From contig JAEWVM010000210.1 of assembly GCA_023396615.1 (NCBI GenBank), positions 1 through 6,506 of the forward strand: a stretch of DNA of 6,506 nt, read 5' to 3'. The notes under the pieces were generated by a model. That model ran no database searches. It was not told the DNA's origin and worked only from the letters and a program-made list of their open reading frames with translations. Positions within the stretch are counted from its first letter, which is position 1. The number at the start of each line of letters is the position of its first letter. Source of the stretch: Spirochaetota bacterium (GTDB lineage: Bacteria > Spirochaetota > UBA4802 > JAFGJZ01). Below are positions 1 to 5,453 of this stretch, piece after piece. The position numbers and the translations under genes were made by a program.

Positions 1-828
1 AAGAAAAAAGAAACTGGATTTACCCATTTTGGAATTTTCGGTTCTAAAAATTGGGGACTCATTATATATGATGAAGTTCATCTTCTGCCTGCACCTGTGT
101 TCAGAATGACTTCAGAAATTCAATCAAAACGCCGACTCGGTCTTACAGCTACTCTTGTACGCGAAGACGGGATGGAGACTGATGTTTTTTCGCTTATCGG
201 ACCGAAAAAGTTTGATATTCCGTGGAAAATTCTTGAAAAAACAAAATGGATTGCCAAGGCCGAGTGTATTGAAATCAGAATTACTCTTCCAGACAGCACA
301 CGATATATGTATTCTGTTGCAAAAGAAAGAGAGAAATTCCGTATAGCCTCAGAGAATGATAAGAAAACGGATATAGTTTATAAACTTCTTCAATATCATT
401 CATATTCGAGCGTTTTGATTATTGGTCAGTATATTTCCCAGCTTACGGAGATGGCGAGAAAGTTTAAGCTTCCATTGATTACGGGAAGCACGCCGACACC
501 GGAAAGAGAACAGCTTTATGCCCGTTTCAGATCGGGAGAAATTAAAGCTCTGATAGTTTCGAAAGTAGCGAATTTTTCGATCGATCTTCCAGACGCGAAT
601 GTCGCCATTCAGATTTCCGGCACATTCGGTTCAAGACAGGAAGAAGCCCAGCGGCTCGGGCGCGTTTTGCGTCCGAAGAAAGACGAGAACATTGCGCATT
701 TTTATACGGTTATAACGACCCAGAGTGCCGAAGAAAAATTCGCGCATAACCGTCAGCTTTTTCTGACAGAACAAGGATATTCTTACACGATAATGAATGA
801 AGAAATGTTCAATGCGAAATATTCATAA
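1..828 (+). CDS. XPB/Rad25-like DNA repair helicase (SF2), C-terminal part, 5' end outside window
   Basis: The reading frame is open from base 1 to the TAA at 826-828, giving 275 visible residues. The N-terminal part with the Walker A motif lies outside the window. Seen in order: the DEVH box (residues 24-27) followed by LLPAPVFR, motif III TAT (49-51) running into LVRED with the RED triplet (54-56) typical of XPB, a linker of about 60 residues, then helicase domain 2 with ITGSTP and motif VI QRLGRVLR (217-224). XPB-family proteins are ATP-driven 3'-5' DNA helicases that act in nucleotide excision repair and transcription in archaea and eukaryotes; bacterial members are known, but their role is less clear. 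The GTG at 97 is an internal valine after DEVH, not a start. All visible catalytic motifs are intact and the C terminus seems complete. Family assignment is firm; the cellular role is inferred. Confidence 0.93.
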   Translation, partial: KKKETGFTHFGIFGSKNWGLIIYDEVHLLPAPVFRMTSEIQSKRRLGLTATLVREDGMETDVFSLIGPKKFDIPWKILEKTKWIAKAECIEIRITLPDSTRYMYSVAKEREKFRIASENDKKTDIVYKLLQYHSYSSVLIIGQYISQLTEMARKFKLPLITGSTPTPEREQLYARFRSGEIKALIVSKVANFSIDLPDANVAIQISGTFGSRQEEAQRLGRVLRPKKDENIAHFYTVITTQSAEEKFAHNRQLFLTEQGYSYTIMNEEMFNAKYS

Positions 829-857
829 TCATGTAATATCGCTGATTTCTGAAATTG

Positions 858-884
858 TTTCCGTCAATTGTTCGATAACGGAAA
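858..884 (+). repeat. 7-bp inverted repeat over the weak ribosome binding site of the radical SAM gene
   Basis: TTTCCGT (858-864) and ACGGAAA (878-884) are perfect complements around a 13-base loop. The right arm includes most of GGAAAAG (880-886), the only Shine-Dalgarno-like string before the ATG at 897. No U-run follows, so this is not a classical terminator. It could hold the ribosome binding site in a hairpin, or be a chance repeat. Confidence 0.3.
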
Positions 885-896
885 AGCGTTAAAAAA

Positions 897-2525
897 ATGA
901 AAGTTCTGTTCCTGGCTTTAAATGCCAGATACTATCATTCAAACCTGGCTCTCCGCTATCTAAGGCAATACTTGAAAAAAACTGATGTTGAAGTTGTTCT
1001 TGAAGAACTCAGCATAAGCACTCCCTTGCGTGAAATTGTTAGAACGATCTATGAACATTCGCCTGACGCACTTTTTATTTCAGTTTATATATGGAACTCG
1101 TCTTTAGTAAAAATATTAGTGCGCGAAATATCCTCTTTGATGAAATGCAGAATTTATCTCGGCGGACCGGAAGTCAGTTTTAATGCTGAGGAGTGGATTC
1201 ACAGTTTTCCGGGGATAACAATCATTGCTCATGCCGGAGAAGAATCCGTCAGAAAAATTATTGATTCAAACTGTACGAATGAAGAGAAAATAATATCTGA
1301 GCCGAATCCGCCGTTTGACGAGATACCGTTTCCGTATACGGATGAAGAATTATCATCGGCTGAAAACAAAATACTATATTACGAATCGTCGCGCGGTTGT
1401 GCTTTCTCGTGTTCGTACTGTCTTTCGTCGTCATATTCTTCAGGAATAGATCTGAGAAATATCGAACGTGTGAAAGGCGAAATATCACGTCTTGCATCAT
1501 GCGGTTGTGCAGTAGTTAAATTTGTTGATCGGACATTTAATTATGACAATAAAAGAGCGGTTGAAATAATCCGGCATATCTCGCTTCTTGAAACTGAAAC
1601 GGTGTTTCACCTTGAGCTTCATCCCGAATTTATCAGCGATGAATTTCTTGAAGTTCTCAAAGGTGTTCCGTCAGAAAGGCTCAGGTTTGAGATAGGATTT
1701 CAAAGCGCCAATGCTGAAGCTCTTGCTGCTGTTAACAGATATCAAAACGCGGAAAAATCCGCTGATAAGATCAAGCGCATTGCGGATTTGAATAAGTTTC
1801 ATGTTCATGCCGATTTGATTGCAGGGCTTCCTTATGAAAATTATGAATCGTTTAAGAAAACATTTAATCTTCTTGCATCTGCCGGACCCGACAATATTCA
1901 GCTTGGTTTTCTTAAAATACTTCCGGGTACAAAAATTCAATCACAAAAAAATATTTTCGGAATAAAGCATTTTAATTCTCCTCCGTACGAAGTAATCGAA
2001 ACGAATGATATTTCATTCGCCGAATTGTCCAAACTGCATGAAATCGATTCAATACTTGATTCTGTTTATAATTCTTCTAATTTCCGGAATACTATTGATT
2101 ATCTTTCTTCAAAAGAAACACTTTTTGATCTGCTTGAATCTTTATTGGGCTATGCGGCAGAATCGGGATTCGACATAAAAACAAAGAACTGGAAGGATCT
2201 TTCTTTTTTTCTGTTAAATTATTCCCGGCATAAATTATTAGATGTTCAGCTTCTTTCTGATTATCTCTGCTATGATTTCGTGACATCGAAAATGTCAGGT
2301 GCGTATCCGGTGTTTTTATTTCCGGAATATGAAACACTTAAACATAAATGCCTTGGGATTCTGAAGTCGAACTCTGCCGATTTGGCTTGCCTGGAAGGAA
2401 TTGCTCCGAAAGAATATTCGAAGTTTTTATTTTTTTCTCCGAGAAGCCCGGATTTTCCTAAGATTCTCTGCGGGCAGAATAAAATCATGGCACTTTATAA
2501 AGACAAGCTGCTTGATATCGTCTAA
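897..2525 (+). CDS. B12-binding-type radical SAM protein with DUF4080-like C-terminal region
   Basis: The 542-residue protein starts at ATG 897, with a weak GGAAAAG ribosome binding site ending 10 bases upstream. Residues 1 to about 130 look like the Rossmann-type cobalamin-binding domain: MKVLFLALNARYYHS start and GGPEV (89-93). The canonical DxHxxG cobalamin-ligand motif is not visible; the early motif is NARYYHSNLALRYL instead. Residues 160-340 form the radical SAM core, with the CxxxCxxC motif at Cys168, Cys172 and Cys175, which would hold a [4Fe-4S] cluster for SAM cleavage. Core strands include FVDRTFN (209-215), IGFQSAN (266-272) and DLIAGLPYENY (306-316). Residues from about 375 to the end match my memory of DUF4080, a region found in COG1032-type proteins. 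Substrate and reaction are unknown. It probably has no operon partner downstream, because the next gene is convergent. The radical SAM call is sure; the DUF4080 call is likely. Confidence 0.9.
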   Translation: MKVLFLALNARYYHSNLALRYLRQYLKKTDVEVVLEELSISTPLREIVRTIYEHSPDALFISVYIWNSSLVKILVREISSLMKCRIYLGGPEVSFNAEEWIHSFPGITIIAHAGEESVRKIIDSNCTNEEKIISEPNPPFDEIPFPYTDEELSSAENKILYYESSRGCAFSCSYCLSSSYSSGIDLRNIERVKGEISRLASCGCAVVKFVDRTFNYDNKRAVEIIRHISLLETETVFHLELHPEFISDEFLEVLKGVPSERLRFEIGFQSANAEALAAVNRYQNAEKSADKIKRIADLNKFHVHADLIAGLPYENYESFKKTFNLLASAGPDNIQLGFLKILPGTKIQSQKNIFGIKHFNSPPYEVIETNDISFAELSKLHEIDSILDSVYNSSNFRNTIDYLSSKETLFDLLESLLGYAAESGFDIKTKNWKDLSFFLLNYSRHKLLDVQLLSDYLCYDFVTSKMSGAYPVFLFPEYETLKHKCLGILKSNSADLACLEGIAPKEYSKFLFFSPRSPDFPKILCGQNKIMALYKDKLLDIV

Positions 2526-2869
2526 TAACCGGTGATTTCTTTAATGAGGTTTGTTATTTCGGCGTAACTTTTTTTGAGCAATTCTAAAGCTTCTTCTTTT
2601 TGATTGTTTAAAATGAGAATCTCGGCTTCTGCAAAAAGACTGCGGCATCTTTCGGCTCCGATAGTTGCAGATGAGCCTTTAATTCCGTGAACCGTTTTTC
2701 TTATTTCATCATAATTTAACGATTTGAGACTCTCGGATATTTTATCATTCCATGTGCGTATTTCGTGAATAGAAAACGAATATAACTGTTTGAGGCGGAG
2801 TTCATCGCCTCTGATGCGGTCTAAAACTGATTTAGTGTCAAGAACCGGTTTTTCTGTATAATCACCCAT
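2522..2869 (-). CDS. Stand-alone histidine phosphotransfer (HPt) domain protein
   Basis: This 115-residue cytoplasmic protein is essentially one HPt domain. The phosphotransfer motif VHGIKGSSATIGA surrounds His61, the expected phosphoryl acceptor, with the usual HxxKGS context and a following helix (RCRSLFAEAE). HPt proteins relay phosphate between response-regulator receiver domains in multistep phosphorelays. No histidine kinase or receiver gene is in the window, so the partners are unknown. The ATG at 2867-2869 is preceded on the minus strand by AGG with a 6-base gap. The TAG stop overlaps the TAA stop of the convergent radical SAM gene by four bases (CTAA at 2522-2525). No clear terminator lies between the two genes, so transcripts may run into each other. 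A strong terminator stands between this gene and the upstream lipoprotein gene, so it needs its own promoter or read-through. Confidence 0.9.
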   Translation of the reverse strand: MGDYTEKPVLDTKSVLDRIRGDELRLKQLYSFSIHEIRTWNDKISESLKSLNYDEIRKTVHGIKGSSATIGAERCRSLFAEAEILILNNQKEEALELLKKSYAEITNLIKEITGY

Positions 2870-2921
2870 GGAAAACCTGGCTTTATATTTTTTCGGATGC
2901 GAGACTGTGCAAAATGAAAAT

Positions 2922-2951
2922 AAAAAAGGCTGCCCGAGGACAGCCTTTTTT
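2922..2951 (-). terminator. Rho-independent terminator of the lipoprotein gene, symmetric A/T flanks
   Basis: AAAAAAGGCTG (2922-2932) pairs perfectly with CAGCCTTTTTT (2941-2951) around an 8-base loop. Read on the minus strand, the hairpin starts 13 bases after the stop of the lipoprotein gene and ends in a T6 run. The plus strand also ends in T6, so it could work in both directions. It would insulate the HPt gene from the lipoprotein gene. Confidence 0.88.
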
Positions 2952-2964
2952 ATTTAATCAGAAA

Positions 2965-3423
2965 TTAATCTACTACGGCAGTAGCTCCGCCCATAACTTC
3001 TTTTTTAAGTCCTTTCTTTTCTACCTGATAGATGATTTCGCAGTTGTCGTCGTCATCATAAGTTTCTTTTACGATAGTTCCGCCTTTAACAAGACCTTTG
3101 AATTCTTTAGAAACTGCAACGCCTGTAGAAGCGTAATCAGCAGCGCCGGCAGCACCTTCAACACGTGCACCTACGAATTTTTCGATTACTCTTTTTTCTG
3201 CCATAATTATAGCAGTTTCTTTCGCAGTTCCTCTTCTCTGAATTTTGTTTGTAAGAGTGGCTTTAGGAGTTCCTGTAGCGATTACACGGAAAGTGTTGTC
3301 GTTAACCCATCCTTCGCTTACGTAAGAATCACCTTTAACCTGACCGCCCTGTCTTGGACCACATGCAGCGAAAACGCTTAGAGTGAAAACCAAAGCTAGT
3401 GCTGAAAATGATATTTTTTTCAT
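2965..3423 (-). CDS. LPP20-like secreted lipoprotein
   Basis: The 152-residue product has a lipoprotein signal peptide: MKK, a hydrophobic core (residues 4-19) and a lipobox ending VFAAC with Cys21 as the acylated residue. Phe at -3 is looser than the classical L-x-x-C but fits the relaxed spirochaetal lipobox. The mature part carries an LPP20-like core: FRVIATGTP (45-53), then a charged helix QRRGTAKETA...AEKRVIEKFVGAR (about 62-87), then GTIVKETYDDDDNCEIIYQV (116-133) as likely beta strands. The protein is expected to be membrane-anchored at the periplasmic or outer surface. The family has no settled biochemical role. A textbook AGGAGG ribosome binding site, five bases from the ATG, suggests strong translation. 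A dedicated terminator follows the stop, so the gene is probably transcribed alone. Lipoprotein status is firm and the family is likely. Confidence 0.87.
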   Translation of the reverse strand: MKKISFSALALVFTLSVFAACGPRQGGQVKGDSYVSEGWVNDNTFRVIATGTPKATLTNKIQRRGTAKETAIIMAEKRVIEKFVGARVEGAAGAADYASTGVAVSKEFKGLVKGGTIVKETYDDDDNCEIIYQVEKKGLKKEVMGGATAVVD

Positions 3424-3427
3424 TTTT

Positions 3428-3433
3428 CCTCCT
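3428..3433 (-). promoter_or_regulatory. Strong AGGAGG ribosome binding site for the lipoprotein
   Basis: On the minus strand AGGAGG is followed by GAAAA-type spacer bases and the ATG at 3423. It is by far the best Shine-Dalgarno sequence in the window and fixes the start codon. Confidence 0.85.
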
Positions 3434-3484
3434 GAAATTAACCTTTATGGTTATTTGATTAGTAAACCAAACATCAAGAGAGTT

Positions 3485-3504
3485 ACTTTTTTTATAAAAA
3501 AAGT
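3485..3504. repeat. Perfect 20-bp A/T palindrome upstream of the lipoprotein gene
   Basis: The sequence is AC, seven T, AT, seven A, GT, and equals its own reverse complement. AGTT (3481-3484) and AACT (3507-3510) extend it imperfectly. It lies about 60 bases upstream of the lipoprotein start. It could be an operator, a bent A-tract upstream activator, or a weak terminator element. No convincing -35/-10 pair is visible around it, although TTGACT on the minus strand overlaps its edge (3504-3509 region). Confidence 0.45.
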
Positions 3505-3545
3505 CAAACTAATTTTCGTATGAATGATTATTTGAAATAATGTAA

Positions 3546-3570
3546 TAAAAAGAACCGTCCAGCCGGATTC
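3546..3570 (-). terminator. Candidate terminator of the PrsW/cNMP fusion gene
   Basis: On the minus strand GAATCCG, a 6-base loop and CGGTTC form a short stem with one bulged T, followed by TTTTT and ATTA. It begins 27 bases after the stop at 3598. The stem is only six pairs, so efficiency is uncertain, but position and T-run fit an intrinsic terminator. Confidence 0.6.
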
Positions 3571-3597
3571 GCGTATATCGTCCTATTTCTTAAGCAC

Positions 3598-5316
3598 TTA
3601 TTGTTTATCGTTCTCGAAGAGTTTAATTATGCGTGATAGAGAAAGGATTACAAGGTATGAAAAATGAGGATCGTTTTCGACGAGCGTTTTGATTTCCGAC
3701 AAATCCGCCGCGAGGAGTTCACAATCACTCTCGGCGATTGCAGTATGTCTGCGGATTCTCTCGCCGATTACATCAGATTCCCCGAAATATTCTCCGCGTT
3801 TTAATATATAATGGATATCGCGTTCACCGGATTCAAAACTGATTTTAACTTTTCCGCTTTGAATACAGTAGAAATACTTTGCCGTATCTCCTTTTTGATA
3901 AATAAAAGATCCCTTTTCAAAACAGATTCTCTGTTTCATGACTGAGTCTGTTCGAATGAAATGCCTCTTTATTTTCTCACGGCCCGGAACGCCGAGTCCG
4001 TATAGAATGCCGTTGATGTATTTTATGCGCAGATATCTGCGTATGAATAACTTCATTCGGGCGGATTCAGTCCCCGACATGGGTGTTACAAGTAACCCGA
4101 AAGGGTAGGATGGATTTGAACGGTTCTCCCAACGTTTTTTTACGGTGATGATCGGAGAAAGAGTATGGGCGGCTTCGAACATCATGTCGAATACTTCAGT
4201 TTCAGGAAAATCGTATGTTTTGAGAAATACAAGATCATGGGTAATGTCATATGTAATAAAAGTTTCTTCGTCATCGCTGTAAGGATATATGACCGCGTTA
4301 GCGATTACAGGTATTCGAAGTAAACCGTCGGTAAAGTACTTGGGATTGATGATTCCCTTGATAAGGAATGCGAGTGCTATCATTAGAGGAAACGAAACGA
4401 AGAGCATAATGACAACGCGGGGATCGAGACGTAATGAAGAGATCACTGTTATTCTGTCCGCTTTCACCATGAATACTGCTGCTGATGCTATCAGGACTAT
4501 GGCGATGATGACATCGGATATTCCGCTTCCGAATCTGAGAAATCCGGTATAACTGTCATCTGATTTTCCCATTGTGCGGGTTATCCATTTTTCATGCCTT
4601 TGATGCCGCGTTATTACTGACCATTCTTCGAATGCAAGGTTTTTCTCCGCGAGATTATTCGCCGATGGAATTGTTACCGCCATTGATATCATCCATTCGA
4701 GAATAATGATCATCGCGGTAATCATGAGAGGAGTTGTTATTTCTTCATGGAGACCCGAAAAGAGCACGTAGTCGAATAAACCGTGAAGAAATACCGGAAT
4801 GAGTACCGCCGCTGTAAGCAGTTTGAGTCTGTTCCGGCGCTTTGAGTAAATGCGTCTCAGTGAAAGAAAATATCCGATGATGCCGCATGTGATGATGTGC
4901 ATGGGAACGGAAAAAAACATACGCTGGAAAAGTATATCTGCGCTGTATGCGACCGAATACTGAATGTTCTCGACGAAACCGAATGCAGCACCGAATATGA
5001 TTCCAATACAGACGCCCTGTTTTATTGACAGATTGCGGCTGCCGCGTATGAGTATGTAAATCGAAATAAGTGCGGTGATTTTTTCAATGAAAGCGGCAAG
5101 TGCGAAACTGCGGACAATTAGAGGCGCCGAAACGGTTATTTCGTGAGTGAAACTGTTGAAAAGAAGCACAATTAATGATACGAATACACCATGAAGGAAA
5201 GACTCCGCGTATATCGGAAAATGTTTTTTTTCGCCGATTCTTCTGCAGTAGAGATAAAGGAATAGTGCTGCGGGAACGGCAGAGAGAATGATTTTTAATA
5301 TATTTCCGATATTCAT
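3598..5316 (-). CDS. PrsW-like intramembrane protease fused to a PilZ-like region and a cyclic-nucleotide-binding domain
   Basis: The product has 572 residues; B. subtilis PrsW is about 220. Residues 1-215 hold about seven hydrophobic segments with PrsW (M82) motifs: FIEKIT (76-81), GFVEN with Glu116 and Asn117, VPMH with His140, and HGLFD with His178 and Asp182. PrsW enzymes cut membrane proteins such as anti-sigma factors inside the bilayer. The first motif is normally EExxK; here only Glu78 remains. Two further membrane segments lie at 267-285 and 300-320. Residues 332-430 resemble a PilZ fold (LRIPVIANAVIY, then YDITHDLVFLKT, then FGLLVTPM), but the c-di-GMP motifs RxxxR and DxSxxG are degenerate. 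Residues 462-572 are a CRP-like nucleotide-binding domain: FEKGSFIYQKGD, YCIQSGKV, GEYFGES with Glu513, then RRHTA, where His524 sits at the usual Arg position. No helix-turn-helix follows. The start lacks a Shine-Dalgarno sequence. PrsW and cNMP calls are firm; PilZ is an inference. Confidence 0.85.
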   Translation of the reverse strand: MNIGNILKIILSAVPAALFLYLYCRRIGEKKHFPIYAESFLHGVFVSLIVLLFNSFTHEITVSAPLIVRSFALAAFIEKITALISIYILIRGSRNLSIKQGVCIGIIFGAAFGFVENIQYSVAYSADILFQRMFFSVPMHIITCGIIGYFLSLRRIYSKRRNRLKLLTAAVLIPVFLHGLFDYVLFSGLHEEITTPLMITAMIIILEWMISMAVTIPSANNLAEKNLAFEEWSVITRHQRHEKWITRTMGKSDDSYTGFLRFGSGISDVIIAIVLIASAAVFMVKADRITVISSLRLDPRVVIMLFVSFPLMIALAFLIKGIINPKYFTDGLLRIPVIANAVIYPYSDDEETFITYDITHDLVFLKTYDFPETEVFDMMFEAAHTLSPIITVKKRWENRSNPSYPFGLLVTPMSGTESARMKLFIRRYLRIKYINGILYGLGVPGREKIKRHFIRTDSVMKQRICFEKGSFIYQKGDTAKYFYCIQSGKVKISFESGERDIHYILKRGEYFGESDVIGERIRRHTAIAESDCELLAADLSEIKTLVENDPHFSYLVILSLSRIIKLFENDKQ

Positions 5317-5374
5317 AATATATGAATAAATATTACGGAACTTGAAGAAAACTCAACACATTTTTGGAAGAGTG

Positions 5375-5403
5375 ATCATAATTGTTTATTGTAAGTAAAA
5401 CAA
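5375..5403 (-). promoter_or_regulatory. Candidate sigma-70-type promoter for the PrsW/cNMP fusion gene
   Basis: On the minus strand TTGTTT (5403-5398) and TATGAT (5380-5375) are 17 bases apart, with the -10 matching five of six consensus bases and the -35 only three. It would give a leader of about 50 bases. The -35 overlaps the arm of the upstream terminator. A second candidate closer to the gene is TTGAGT (5356-5351) with TAATAT (5335-5330), but its 15-base spacing is short and its leader would be only some seven bases. Confidence 0.25.
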
Positions 5404-5430
5404 AAGCACCCGTGCGGGGTGCTTTTGTTT
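5398..5430 (-). terminator. Rho-independent terminator of the LruC-domain gene
   Basis: Two 14-base arms (5398-5411 and 5417-5430) are perfect complements around the loop GTGCG. On the minus strand the stem has a GC-rich upper part (GCACCC/GGGTGC) and runs into TTTTGTTTTACTT. It starts 23 bases after the TAG stop of the LruC-domain gene. The plus strand reading also ends in TTTTGTTT, but no plus-strand gene lies upstream to use it. Confidence 0.9.
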
Positions 5431-5453
5431 CAGCTAATTGAATTACTTTCTTT

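Noticed and set aside
97..99. GTG as start of the helicase
   Set aside because: The frame is open to base 1 and encodes the DEVH box upstream, so the codon is an internal valine.
1258..2488. Four minus-strand ORFs of 72-89 residues inside the radical SAM gene (1258-1500, 1671-1940, 2092-2337, 2270-2488)
   Set aside because: They lie fully antisense to a gene with intact motifs, and their products show no recognisable domain.
2882..2912. TTGCAC and TATAAA as a promoter for the HPt gene
   Set aside because: The spacing is 19 bases, the -35 matches only three positions, and the start point would fall within a few bases of the Shine-Dalgarno sequence, leaving almost no leader.
2914..3381. 155-residue plus-strand ORF opposite the lipoprotein gene
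   Set aside because: It is antisense to a well-supported lipoprotein with signal peptide and AGGAGG site, has a low-complexity Phe/Ser-rich product, and runs through the terminator hairpin.
4289..4552. 87-residue plus-strand ORF inside the fusion gene
   Set aside because: It is a shadow of the membrane segments on the other strand and has no supporting start signal or domain.
3598..5316. The fusion gene as a CRP/FNR-type transcription factor
   Set aside because: The cNMP fold ends at the C terminus without a helix-turn-helix, and the protein is membrane-embedded.
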